DNA of 64,000 nt, taken from Lingula anatina. Taxonomy: Eukaryota; Brachiopoda; Lingulata; Lingulida; Lingulidae. This document shows, piece after piece, positions 26,124 to 38,456 of the stretch. The notes under the pieces were generated by a model, which was given only the letters and a program-made list of their open reading frames with translations, made no database searches and was not told the DNA's origin. The first letter of the stretch is position 1, and each line of letters opens with the position of its first letter. The translations under genes and the position numbers were made by a program. The stretch is taken from positions 69,985-133,984 of the forward strand of contig NW_019775725.1 in the NCBI RefSeq assembly GCF_001039355.2. Reading direction: 5' to 3'.

Positions 26124-26162
26124 CCTATATAGAAAACGCTGTGTTACAGAGAAACAAGCACC
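26124..26162 (+). promoter_or_regulatory. TATA-type promoter of the SLC5 transporter
   Basis: CCTATATAGAAA at 26124-26135 lies 28 bases before the proposed start codon at 26163, and CACC precedes the ATG. The same block is preserved at 20041-20079 in copy A. A start of transcription about 25-30 bases after the TATA box would leave almost no 5' UTR, so the true start may differ. Moderate support only. Confidence 0.45.
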
Positions 26163-28490
26163 ATGTATGTGGACAAGGTAAGGGTTTTCAACTATTTTTA
26201 TTTACAAAATGCATTTTCATCGACATTAACAAGAAATCCAAAGGGGGATATCAACGCTGAAAGAGCAAAACGTTGAGTTGACTTCGGATATGGAATAAAA
26301 ATTCATGAAGGCTGATGCAGCCTAGATATTTGAGCGTTTCAATTCTATACTAGAAACTGATGACGGGTCAGTGACTCTGACTTTTAGAAATGAGATGTGT
26401 CTTAGCCGCGTGCAACTGCATGGATGTTTGTAGTCAACATGTAACCCGGTTGGTTACTTATTTTTGAGTGAGTAGCAACGACTTCAATTGTAGCTCATGT
26501 AGATCTTTATTCACCGACGGGCTACAAGCTGGCACGCATGCAGGGACTGTTACGACGATCTCCCGGGGTCTCTATCTCACTTAAGCCCCTATTTCACACA
26601 GACCACGAATCCCACGAATGGCCATGAATTGACAAATTTCACGATTCGTGGTTGAATCGTAATCAGTTCGTGAAGTTCTTAACAGATTCGTATCTATTCG
26701 TAGTCAGTTCTTGACCAACAGGAATTGGTGGCAAAAATTTTGAGCTGTTCAAAGTTTTGGCCACGAACTCCCGATTCCAAAAAATCGTAGTGAATTTATG
26801 GACAATATTCGTGCGATTCCAACCGAATCCCACGAATATTCGTAACACTATCGCACCTGTATCGTAACTGAATCGTAGAGCGTGTCGAATTAGACCAGAA
26901 AATTGGCAAAATTGAAAATCTCACGAATCCTCACGAATCCTGAAATTTGTCAATTCCTGGCAATTCGTGGGATTCGTGGTCTGTGTGAAATAGGGGCCTA
27001 ACTGAAAAGCCCTCCTTTTCTAGAGGATCGATTTAAGTCCTGCGTGCCCAATAACTATACTAAATGTGTGCAATTTATAGGAATAATAAAGGAACTAAAT
27101 GTAACATACGTGATTAATAGGAAGTATGATAAAACTAAACGCAGGGACTATATTACTTTTCATAATGGCCCTGAACATGGATATGTTCTCCTGGTAGGAA
27201 GGTTACATAACGCTCGGACCTGGGATTGGCCTCAACTAAAATTTTCCCAGGTGTAGTGTACCCTCTACCAGGACGACTGATAGATTTTTACAGAAATTCA
27301 CAGATATGTCTCTAGCTAGATAGATGGTCATTTTGGGCTGAAGCCATCTATCTAGCTAGAGACATATCTGTGAATTTCTGTAAAAATCTATCAGTCGCCC
27401 TGGTAGAGGGTAGGTGTAGTGACTGTTTTTGGTGGAAGAGATCAAAAGAGTGAAATGACTTAAATGAGGCCCAAGGAATTTTTACAATTTTAGAGTCGTC
27501 ACTGGGTTTCCATTTTCTGTCATCTGAAAGGGGTGTATCTTCAATTGCTTAAATAAATTACTCTACCGAGATTTTTGTTTCTAATTTTGGTTTCTCTTCC
27601 GTATTTGTGATTTAATTCAAAGACATAGACAAAGTGTGTAACACTACCGTGTTATAAACACAATATGTGTATCGGATATATACATTTAGCACGGTGTATT
27701 TTGGGATTAACGTTAAATTGTTATCGTTCAAAATTCGACAAAAAGGGACCCGTTGTTTGTTGTTTGTACTTTTTTGATAAGATGTAGGTACCCTGTAAGC
27801 TTTTATCTTTATTATAAAGTTTTTATTGATTTGTATGCCTGTGTAGATGCCAATGGGAATAGGTCAGAGTCTCGAATTATGCTTAATTCATTCGAGATTT
27901 GGCCAGATTAAGAGGAGAGCGGGGCCAAAATAATTGCATACTAGCGAATGTGGTGCGGCTAGCTGATGCAGATAACTTCTTTTTTATTTGTCTGCGGTAA
28001 ATTCTTTTTCATCGAGTTTCACTGTTATAGCTAAAAGGTTAGCCCTACCTCGCCCGGAATCTCGAACGTTTTCTTGTCTTGTATGAACTCCCGCCATGCA
28101 GCCTCTTTTTAGATAATCTCGGGTGGGTTCCATTGGGTGTTATCTTCAATTAGAGAGAGGTACTACCCACATTTTCTTATTTTTGATTTCTTACATTTTA
28201 CTTATTCACATGGTACATTCATTATGACTACCTGAGCTTGTCTCTACAGGGATATCTTTTACACGTAGAATGCTACTGTTTATGGTGTGAAATCTTCTTT
28301 CTTTCTATTTAATTGCACTTTAATTTTGTTTCAAATGAATGCTGCGTCCCAAATCTCCAACCTTTTAATTAAAATGTATGTATTAAGATTGCACATTTAC
28401 ATAAAGTGACGGGATTCCTTGTAATGTAGGATGTTTTACGGTATCCGCTAGTGACTCGATATGGGTGAATAAATTATACACACACACTCA

Positions 28491-28566
<76 letters not shown>

Positions 28567-31500
28567 GTTCATGCACTAGCTGGCACATTGATTTCTGGAG
28601 TCAATATTTGGCCCTGGGTGTAAATTGGGTCAATACACCAATATAAGTATACTGTTTATAACATAAACGAAAGCATTTTATTGTGATATTGTCGGAAGAC
28701 AATTTCATTATTATGAAGAACAACCCGCATTTACTTTTTGGAAAGTATTTTATACAGCAAATACACATAGTAAAAAAGAAAAATTTTAAATAAAAACAAA
28801 CTGCTGAATAATGAATCCGCTGAATATGCGTTGAATAGTGGCTCTTCGTGTACACGTGCGCGTGCAAAGAAGAAAAGCGGGTCTACATCCAGGTTATGCT
28901 TATTTTGAGAATAATATATATAAAACTTATTTCCTCTCGTAATAGAAGCAAAGCAAATTGTTATCTTATTTACTCCATACATTCAAATAGTTGTTGGACC
29001 AATGAAGATTACAAAAAAATTTGAAAGGGTCCAAAGTTCCACGTTGATGAATGTCCATATTTCAACACAAAATGTATACGTTATTTAAACTGAGCTTCAT
29101 ATTTTATTGTTGACTTGCCAGCATTTAATGAATTCCAACAAAGATGCAATTATGAAGAAAATTGACTTCATAGTTTCTAGACAAGCTTTAATATTGTCAT
29201 CAGAATATCTGATTTTTCTTCAGGAAACTTCGGAAGTCAGGTACTTGCAAGCCTTCGATTTCGTGCTCTTCGCCTTATTTATGGCAGTATCCGCTGGCAT
29301 AGGGGTTTTTTACGCCATTCGAGCCAAGCGGCAAGGAACATCGAACCGAGATTATCTCCTTGGTAACCAAGAGCTCCACGTGCTCCCCGTTGCCATAGCA
29401 ATGGTCCTGTCCTTGGCCTCAGCTACGTCCATGCTGGGGATGCCGGCTGAGGTTTACATGGGTGGTATAGAGTATATCTACGTGATAGCCGGGGTTGCCG
29501 TAGCGCTGCTTATAGCCGGCTGGCAGTTCGTTCCTCTGTTTTATGATTTGAAGTTAACAAGCTCACTGGAGGCGAGTTTGAATTGATTATTATTATTGTT
29601 GTTGTTATTATTTATTGCAATGGAGGCTTATAACATGTATCATTCCTCTTTCTTCCAACAATAATAAGAATTATACATGTAATTATTCTTAAAATAAATT
29701 TTAATTAATTATATATTGTGTATTCAATACGATATATAAAATATTCACTTGTTTGACGTTTTTTTCCAAATAATTTGTAGTATTTGGAGCTCCGGTTCAA
29801 GTCAAAAGCAGCCAAGTTAACGGCAACGATATTGATCATCATTCAGTCGGTAAGTATTTTGATTTCACTTATCAAAATTTTATGACAACACAGTTGGTAA
29901 TTCCCTAGGGTGAAGGTCGTATTTAGTATCAGCGATATTAAAATAACATTCAAACGTTAAAGTTAATCTTTGATAACAACAACAATCAAAGATTAAAGCT
30001 TACGTTCAAACGTTAGCTTTAATCTTTGAACGTTAGCTTTAATCTTTGATAACGACAACAATCATATTGAATTTGTGTTTTTTAATAGCTATTCTACCTA
30101 GCAGTAGTGATGTATTCACCTTCAGTTGCATTGGAGGCAGGTAAGTGATGCTGTCGGCATGGGGGATCTCGAATAAATACAAGAAACAACATACTACCTC
30201 CTTGTACGTGTCACCCTCGTCTTTCACGGCCGATACAGAGGTTCGGTTGTTGTTTTTTTTTTTTTAACGTCTTCACGAGGTTACGTTTAGCAAATAATTA
30301 ACAATAAATTTAACATTGGTCCATGTAATATATATATATATATTAAATTAATCAATTAATTAATTAATTAATTTTTTTTTTTGCTAACACCCGCAATGCA
30401 TAAAAGTACGGTTATTGAACAATCTCCAAAAATAGAACTTTAAAGGTCGATAATGGCCAACCTCTACAATTTCACTTTCACTTTCTCATTAATCGCGCCA
30501 CTGAGTATATTTGGCAGCAAATCCCGACACAACACCATATACATCAAAAATATCCAATGTATGGCAGTCAATAGCTAAAAAACAAACTTCTCTTCCCTAA
30601 ATTCGAACACCATTTAATATTTGTTGTAAAATTTCGTATTTTAGTGACTGGGTTTCCCGTTTGGTTGTCCATTCTATGTGTCTTGGTGGTGTCCACTATC
30701 TACACGGCTTTGGTAAGAAATTCATCTTACAGACTACTTGTTTCTTTACTGGAGATTATGTTTAAAGTGTTGACATACTTTGTCCTACTCTTAATAAGAT
30801 ATGTGCATTTAAAGACAATTTAGCGTAAATGTTTCACCATAATAAATACAGGTGCATCCATGTTTCGTGTTTTCCTTTTTTGTAAGATATGTTTAGATTT
30901 ATATAAAAGCTATATCTACATACATGAAATATTGTTATTTACCCTTATTTTGTTTTTTCTCCGTGCATTGACTTTTCCAATTAATATGTAGCACATTTAG
31001 GATTTCTATGGATTATTCGAAGTACATTATTTTGTGTGAAATGATGCAATGTGATATTCTGATGAGCCGTAGGGCTTAAAGGTTTAATAAATTGAAATTG
31101 AAATTGAATTGAGAAGCCCACATGCGTCGGGGAGACGGGTGTTCAAGACATATAGCGTGGGGCGGTGTATTGTTTGACTGGGTTCCCATTCCTAGATCGA
31201 TCTAACGGGATCGGTCCATCTCCACGGGGTCCGTCGCTAAATTGCCAAGTGGCTTAGAAGTCTGGGACACCCTCTAAAGCTGCTAAACGATAGTTATTAC
31301 CCCCTATCAGCCTCAGGAGGCGTGACAGACATCTAAGCCGCCGAAGTAAATTGCAAATCAAGTTTAAATGCAGCAAAACAACATAAAATGTTTAATGCCC
31401 TCGGAGTTAGTAGGAAGTTAGTACGATAGGGTCTGGGAATGGTCTCTATGGGCGCATTCAAATCGAGAAGAGCCAAGGTTTAGTAAGGCCGCGACCTAAA

Positions 31501-34500
31501 TATGGCGGACCTACATGAAAGGAAGACCGCTAATCTTTAAATGGTCTCTCCGCCTCTCACACGCCTCCCCATGCGTTGTCCCTCGACCGGTTGAATTGAG
31601 CTGAGATTTAATTACTGTGCTCCTGCAGGGACGACGCGTGGTGAAGATGAACAGGATTAGCGGTCTTCCTTTCATGTAAATCCGCCATATTTAGGCGCGG
31701 CCTTACTAGACCTCGGCTCTTCTCTATGCGAATGCTACCTTTGACATACAAAAAGAAAGTGCTCGCACTACACCGAAAACGCCACGCCAATATAGCCACG
31801 GTCTAATAATATCTCTCGGTGTGTTTACATGGGTCAAAACTCGTTCCAGGGCGGACTTCGTGCGGTCGTTTTAACAGACGCCGTACAAATGGTGGTGATT
31901 GTCAGCGGGTTCTTGGCACTAATTATACAGGTAAGCTTTCATAGGCCCCATTCAGAATAGGGGACTAACTAGTCCGAGGGTCAAATATGGCGACATACTA
32001 CAAAGCTCGCCGTCTAATCCGCTAATAGACACTGAATAGATATCCCGTGGGGAAGTATTCAAGTGGGCGACCATATTTGACCCTCGGACTAGTTATTCCC
32101 CTATTTTGAATGGGACCATATATTTGTTTCGAAAAATAGTCACGGACTACCTTCAGTGTGAAATATGAGTCTGTTGGCCAAAATAGTGAAGGAGCAGTTT
32201 GTGTTTTATGAGCAGCAGCATCTTTAATTATATATGAATATTTTATTTTAACAGAACAACTTATTTTTTTACAACAAATGTATTTGATTATAATTGCTAT
32301 GTATTTGAAGAAATTGTCTTTTTCCAATTATGTAGTTTTCAAGTGGTATCCGTTCATGTTAAATAAGTACATGTAACCTCTTTCATTGAATTCTTAATAA
32401 CATATTAAAGATACACAAAAACTTCATTCAGCTTTTATTTCACTGTTTTCTTAGGGAACAGTTGAAGTTGGAGGAATGGATAAGGTGTTTGATATAAGCA
32501 GGGCTGGAGGAAGATTGGAGCAAATACAGTAATGAACGAGTTTTTGACCTTTCACTCTCTCACTGGACTTACAACACCAGCGTTTATTTAAAAAGATATC
32601 AGCTACGGTGAAATCTTCCCATTTCTACTCGACACTAATGTTGAAACTGACTGACAAAAAGTATATTTGACATATGAAATGGCTATAAAACTATGTGTAG
32701 ATTTCAAATAGAAGCAAATTTAGAAGAAAAGTTTTCATCAATGTTATCTTTTAAATTAACATTTGTAATGTAAACAGTAGATAAAATTTGTTCCATGTAA
32801 AGGAGTACGAGACTAAATGAAAACAATTATAAGCATTGTGACATTTCAGCTTTGATTTCGATCTTCGAGTCCGTCATTCATTCTGGTCTCTGGTCCTGGG
32901 TTCCGCCCCCCAGATTCTGGTGTTTTCCGCCGTAAACCCTGCCTCCGTCCAGCGGTACAAGGCGGTACCTACCCTTACCAAGGCGCGCCTGTAACGTACA
33001 GTTTTAAGGCAGCAAAGAAACATAAAATGCTTAATAAGTTTATTTACAAAATTAATGCTGTTAATGAAAAAGAGAATGAAATTGACCTTGAGATTTTTTT
33101 ATTTTTTAAAAAAATTAAAAAATTCTGATTGGTTAGACTCTAGTGACGTCATACTAGAAGTGTCTTGATACAATGGCTTTATGACTGTAATGTAAAATGA
33201 TTTTCAAAAAACTTAACCAGCATCATATAAGATTCTGTTTCTCAACTATATCAGTTATAAATTGGCAGTAAGAATCTCAGCATTAGTAGATCACCAGTAG
33301 ATTAAATGGCATATACTTGAAGCAATCAAGGTTTTTCATCATTACCTATGAATTTTAAGTGATTTTATCTTTATTTCTTTAAATTCCTTCACCTTGTACT
33401 TTCAGGGTCGTGTTCGGTAGTCTACTGATATGGGTGGTTTATATCTCACTTGTTTCATTGACGGGTCTCGTCATTTTTGCTTACTATTCTTCCAAGCAGT
33501 GTGATCCCCTTCGTGCAAATTACTTGAAAAACATCAACCAGGTAAAATTGGTATCTCATTATGCAGCTACTCCTATATGATATTTTTTCTACACAACAAC
33601 TTTTACTTGGAGGAAGCACGGCAATTATTCTGCATTTGATCTCATAAACGTTGCATTAACATATTAATCGTCATTTGTTTTCAGTTTGTATATTTTACTT
33701 TTCCTTTATTAGATAGTTCCTTACTACTTGATGGACACATTGTATTACCCTGGGGTTCCTGGTATATATCTAGCCAGTCTGTTTAGCGGAACTCTCAGGT
33801 ATGCTGCTGCTCTATAAAAGGTTGCTCACATGTACTCCATAGTTATATATTTCTTGTACATGTATTAACCAACTTGGAAATAGTTCACTGTTGGTGTGAC
33901 ATGTGAATGGCCTGTCACGCTCTAAAATTGAGAGTACCTGCTTCAGCGGAAGTTACTTGAGTTTTCATGTACGCCTCCGGTTCTCTTTTTCTTTTTAAAA
34001 TGCTTGAAACTGTGCCTGAAATTATGATATTATTAGTAAAAGAGTATGTAGCGGTACGCGATTTAAATAAGAAAAGAGCAAAAACAGGCGGCACTATTAA
34101 TATTGGTTAGACCGTTCGAATTACAGTAGAAATCTTGTCAGAGTGTTGCCCGAGTGCTGTACCGACAGTGGTCAGGTCTGGGTAACTAAGATAATTCGTT
34201 GCGTTTAAGCCGGTTGTTGACTTATTTCCGGTGCAAAGCAGACCTAGACTGTGTTCCCATGCCTAGATCGATCCATCTGGATCTGTCTAACTCCCTGGGG
34301 AGTCTCACTAAATAGCTATCAACTAACCTGCTTAAATATCTGTCACGCCTACCTAATCAGCTTGGGGGTAAAGATACTTACCCCCTAACAGCTTTACTAG
34401 GCGTGACATACATTTAAGCCGGTTAAGCTGATAGCAATTAAGTGAGACTCTTCAGGATGATGGATCGATCCAGATATCTGAGGGAATTGTCCCTTAATCT

Positions 34501-35684
34501 ATCCAGTTCGTTAATAATTATTATTTTAAATTGTTAATCATTTATTGGACTTTATTTTATTTGCTTATTTATGCATTGTTAACATTATTTTATAACTGAT
34601 TGGAGCGTAGTAAGTTACGTCTTTCACTTTCGTTTCATAAGCTCCACCTCCGCCGTTCAGGTGGCGCTAGCTGCCGTGACGTGGGAAGATCTCCTCAAGG
34701 CCAAATATGGTCATATTAGTGAGCGAAGAAAGGTGGTAGTCTGTCAATGTTTGGGTGAGTGTCGGGGGAAGGGGGGGTGAAACACATCAATACAGCTCTA
34801 TTTCACGGAGAAATCATTTGACAAAGTGCTTCAAAGTGCTACAAGGGTTTGTGATACAGATTTAGCAAAGAGGAAATGTGCTTTTCAGAGAAACTAGTAA
34901 ACTTTAGACTTACAAGCGGCAAAAATATGGCGGGTTAGCTATTTAATCTGGTTTTGTTTCGTGTTGTTTTTGTTGACATGCTTATGCCTACAGATCGCAG
35001 ATTTTGCTTTATTGGCTTACTTTACGCACCGACAGTCCTCGCTCTCATTCTCCAACTGCTACCTGTCTAGATTGACCCAAATGAAACTATGTTATGGCTG
35101 CAAAGCAATTTTGACTTTGGACGATATGATAAAGCGGCTCATAGGAACCTACTTTGGAAACATTGGAAATTTGCTGAATCTATTTCTTCACTGCACGATC
35201 ATTTTTGTGTTTTTCAGTAATATTTTATGGGATAATATCGGCGGGTTTGGCTTTCATGATTGGAGTGGTAAAGGGTACAACTGTGATACAGGTAAAAAGT
35301 AATAAAAAGTAGTAATAAGGAATAATAATTATATCCGATTGGATGATGCATCCTTATGTTTTTACTCATTTCCATTCAACATTGCAGCGTGCTTTTTTAA
35401 TATGTTTCATATGTTTAATTGCCAAAAAGTGTCGTTAGGATTTAGGTTAAGAGATTTGTGATTAATTTTTTTATTATTTGAACAAATCATTTAATTTGCC
35501 ATGGTAGGATAGAGCCAAAGAAAAAAAAAAAGAAATTGAAGCATATTTTCCCAGGTTTATAATTGCACTTGTGAATATTTTATTTACCGGTAGCTCACCA
35601 TTGCGTTTAGTGGTGCATTGTATGGGCCTTTCTTGGGAATGTTTTTGCTGGGTTGTTGTATTCCATGGAGCAATTGGAAAGTAA

Positions 35685-35717
<33 letters not shown>

Positions 35718-37202
35718 AGTGTAAATAACTAGACTACAAATGAGTATCACAGTAAGCATAATTTCTTGTCAAATACAGTCTCACAAAAAATCTAATTTTA
35801 CAATAGTGCGAATATTTTAAACTGACACAGTACAACATGATATCCCATTCTATTTCAGGGAGTTGTTGGTGGCGCGATAGCAGGTGTTATTATCGCTCTG
35901 TGGGTGGCCTTTGGGTCATTCACAGTGACACGACACAATCACTTCCTCCCAACTAACACATCTGGGTGTGACACCGAGAATGCCACCATAGCCACTAACT
36001 TCACAACACCTGTCATTACTGGCGTACAGCTTTCCCTCCTTAATGCGTCCAGATTTAATGAAACCTTGTATGAGACAATCTCTACAGTGGCGTATCGAGA
36101 AGATATTGATCCCAATATTACAATGCATGCCTTTCACCAAGGGTATTTTGATTATTTTGATATTATTTTGCTAATAACATGTTTTTTAGGTGTTTACATC
36201 ACCACATTTTTCCTTAAATTTTTAAAATCCAAACAACTGAGTTTACCGATCTTATCAAGTCAGCCAGCAAGCACTAAGGTTTATGTTACCCTTTCGTTCT
36301 GTTGCAGGTCCGCGTTGGAGAAGATTTACAGCATATCATACTGGTGGTACACATGGCTAGGGCTGATAATTACGGTCTTTGTCGGAGTCATCGTCAGTTT
36401 TGCGACAGGTGAGACGCTACAAGCGTTTATTTTCTCTCTGGCATGCACATGCATAGCAAAATTCTTATGGCTAATATGGAAATACGTTCATTACAAAAGA
36501 CAGTTGACTGGAGGTACAGATGGTTCGTCACCTATTGCAGAAGTAGACTATGTTGACCTCTCCAGAGATTCTACCGCAGTGGTCCTCTGGCATTGTGACC
36601 TGCAAAATTCCTCGCAAAGAATCTTCTTTGTTGACAGTGCATTTTTTTTACCTAGACATACACTTTTTACTGAAGAACTCTGAAAAACTAGTATTAAAAC
36701 GGATGTTACTTACTTGCATGTTCATTGACCGCGTGTGATAATCTTGTTCTATTTTTTTTTCATTTTCTGCATTTCCAGGATATACGCCACCTAAAGAGAT
36801 AGATAGAAAATATATCCTCCCGGCAATTGCTCAGATATCTTGTTTTGGAGAGGACGAAAAAGATTTTGCTGTAGAAAATGCCCCACTAAGGGTAAGTACG
36901 AGGTTAACCATTTAGCAAATTATTGGACAGTTTCCATAGAAGAATCTGGCGGCCATTTTGAAAATCCTTAAAAGCAGTCTCTGTGGCAGATTTGGTCTTG
37001 AGTGCAGTTTTTGAAATGAATGAATAATTTCTTTTTTTTTTTGATTCGTCCAAATGAAATATAGTCTGCAATTCAGGAGAAGATATCTCCGTTGCTATAT
37101 ATTTTTTCTTTTCTTCCCTAGACTTTGAACCACAATGATGACGACAGCGATAAGGAGAAAGAGGAAACAATTGAAAATCTCCGAGATGACTATAGCAAAT
37201 AA
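26163..37202 (+). CDS. SLC5-family sodium/solute cotransporter (SLC5A8/A12/A6-like)
   Basis: A plasma-membrane Na+-coupled carrier of the sodium/solute symporter fold, closest by eye to monocarboxylate/multivitamin transporters. Exons: 26163-26177, 29224-29571, 29781-29849, 30089-30140, 30645-30712, 31850-31930, 32455-32528, 32850-32990, 33406-33541, 33713-33798, 34642-34754, 35218-35291, 35594-35680, 35859-36142, 36308-36408, 36779-36891 and 37122-37202. Every phase matches and the sum is 1923 bases (640 residues), the usual family length. Diagnostic peptides: GVFYAIRAKRQGTSNRDYLLG, YLELRF, GGLRAVVLTDAVQM, FWSLVLGS with NPASVQRY, PGVPGIYLASLFSGTLRSSTS (hydroxyl residues at the usual Na2 position) and WYTWLGLIITVFVG. 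A loop of about 75 residues before the last helix has six N-glycosylation sequons. The first exon is inferred from phase and promoter; substrate is unknown. The intron after 29571 is GC-AG. AATAAA lies at 37236-37241. Confidence 0.93.
26585..27001. mobile_element. Fold-back element rich in CACGAAT/ATTCGTG motifs
   Basis: Inverted ends CCCCTATTTCACACAGACCA and the complement TGGTCTGTGTGAAATAGGGG enclose about 410 bases packed with ATTCGTG or CACGAAT motifs in both orientations. It sits in transporter intron 1. Copy A holds only its left part (about 20506-20622). Confidence 0.75.
27259..27412. mobile_element. Near-perfect hairpin element TACCCTCTACCAGG with 9-bp target duplication
   Basis: 154 bases that fold into an almost perfect hairpin with ends TACCCTCTACCAGG. 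They are flanked by the identical 9-mer GGTGTAGTG at 27250-27258 and 27413-27421. A 9-base duplication is typical of Mutator-like elements. The younger look compared with 21573-21694 suggests a recent insertion. Confidence 0.8.
28494..28562. repeat. (CT)n(CA)n microsatellite
   Basis: About 25 bases of CT repeats pass directly into about 40 bases of CA repeats. Confidence 0.95.
30960..31120 (+). mobile_element. Possible truncated non-LTR retrotransposon 3' end
   Basis: In transporter intron 5, GATGAGCCGTAGGGCTTAAA is followed by AATAAATTGAAATTGAAATT, a short-repeat tail of the kind left by CR1-like LINEs. No reverse transcriptase coding remains. Tentative. Confidence 0.35.
31181..31445. mobile_element. 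MITE-like 'GATCGATC' family, copy in transporter intron 5
   Basis: Ends GGTTCCCATTCCTAGATCGA and GGGTCTGGGAATGG, with internal inverted arms around AAGCTGCTAAACGATAGTTA and ACCCCCTATCAGCC. Homologous to 2536-2741. Confidence 0.65.
31447..31733. mobile_element. Fold-back MITE-like 'AGAAGAGCC' family, copy 2
   Basis: Inverted arms GCATTCAAATCGAGAAGAGC ... TATGGCGGACCTACATGAAA and the complement TTTCATGTAAATCCGCCATA ... GGCTCTTCTCTATGCGAATG surround a roughly 130-base core. Relative of 13975-14125. It sits directly beside the preceding element. Confidence 0.7.
31946..32114. mobile_element. MITE-like 'GGGGACTAACTAGT' family, copy 2
   Basis: Ends CCCCATTCAGAATAGGGGAC and CTATTTTGAATGGG, with a core almost the same as 11712-11883. 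Located in transporter intron 6, 16 bases after the exon ending at 31930. Confidence 0.75.
34254..34494. mobile_element. MITE-like 'GATCGATC' family, strong fold-back copy
   Basis: Long hairpin: GAGTCTCACTAAATAGCTAT ... CAGCTTGGGGGTAA pairs with TTACCCCCTAACAGCTTTAC ... GCAATTAAGTGAGACTC. It lies in transporter intron 10. Confidence 0.7.
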
Positions 37203-37241
37203 AGATTTTTTAAAGTATATTTGTTCTCCACGTGGAATAAA

Positions 37242-38400
37242 GGTGTCGTAAAGTGCATATCAGCTATTTATCAGGCAATACAGCCTAAAATAGACGTGCG
37301 TTATCATGACTTTGGGTTATCAAGTATGTACACAGCGCCGTTAAAACTTGTTGTATTTTAATTAACAGCTCCGTAAATTACATGACGGATAATACATGAT
37401 AGGGGTATACGGAATAAGCTAAAACAATGGGGCCGTCTAACCCGCAACTTTGGGGTTATATCGGATCTAAAATCGTAATGTGATTTTCTATTTCTGCAGC
37501 ACGGAGCTGTTCAATATGGTAATGGAAATTGTAACTTAGCCAGTCTAATCTATAGGCCTGCGCACACTCTATGCTGTGAACTTAGCTACTGACGAAGCCA
37601 TTGTTTCAGACAATGCGCTTGCCTAAAACATCAGACACATTTGATTAGTCTCACCCTCGCTAAGGAGAAAAACTTAACTGAACGAAAAAAAAACAAAAAA
37701 GAAACAACTGCCAGTCTAATATTTGAATAGGTATTAGGTATAATAAATAACAGAATATTCTTCTGACAACATTTCTAACATGTAAGTGTATGTTCTCGCA
37801 TTGTAATGTATATCATCATATCATTGAGGAGAAAATTAATACTAATACTGATTAGTTCCGTATCAATTCTGCTTAAGTTAAAATCTTATATTATTTAAAA
37901 GAAAAGCTGTTTGCTAAATGCTTAGATAATTTGAAACAAGTTCCCCCCATCCCGGGATGCCAGGAGTGGTCCGGACATACAATCTAGAGAGTTATCCTTT
38001 TATAAATTTAATGCAAATTCCGGATGGGCTATGTCAACCGTCTGCCTCAAGCTAGCAACGGACTAACGGCGATAAGAAATTAAAATATATATTAAGAAAA
38101 ATTTATAAGGTAGGGTTGCGACCTCTACAAGGTGTCAAAAGAGGCCCTTCAAACGCTTTATATTCTCAATTAAATTATCACTGGGAGGTGCAATGTATCT
38201 CCTTTAGTTCACGTGCTACCATGTCAACGGTGGGAAAACACGTGCCTCTTCTTCCTGGCAGACGACCCTGTTCGACATTACAAACTGAGAACGATCGGTT
38301 GGTAGCCGGCTGGTCGCTAAGCTGATAAGGTTGTTTTGTCGAGATGTTGTGGTGTTGTCATTGAAACAATGATAAAAAGGGACGTGATGCCAGAGTTGAC
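37242..38400. other. Intergenic region between transporter and mucin gene A
   Basis: No supported coding exon. The last part (38319-38360, GCTGATAAGGTTGTTTTG) is related to the leaders of the later family members at 43395 and 50937, so the promoter of gene A probably lies just here. Confidence 0.45.
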
Positions 38401-38456
38401 TGATACACATACTATTCAGTTCAATCTAGCAGTGAGTGGGGAGAAGAACGCAGTTG
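38401..38456 (+). other. Probable non-coding first exon of gene A
   Basis: GAACGCAGTTG followed by donor GTGAGT at 38457-38462. It is placed by comparison with the equivalent leader exons of genes B (donor at 43531) and C (donor at 51074). The 5' end is unknown. Confidence 0.4.

Larger units (their letters stand above)
20639..26716. repeat. Duplicated segment, copy B (probable haplotype 2)
   Basis: Second copy of 15868-20637. It has extra DNA at 21014-21350 (TTAA element), 21573-21694 (hairpin element), a 77-base tandem duplication around 24885-25040, and about 0.85 kb at 25120-25970. It is continuous with the rest of the transporter gene, so its exon copy is the one used in the transporter model. 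Confidence 0.9.
27002..29223 (+). other. Remainder of transporter intron 1
   Basis: No exon recognised. It holds the hairpin element at 27259-27412 and a (CT)n(CA)n tract at about 28494-28562. The short ORF at 27044-27256 has no recognisable features. Confidence 0.5.
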
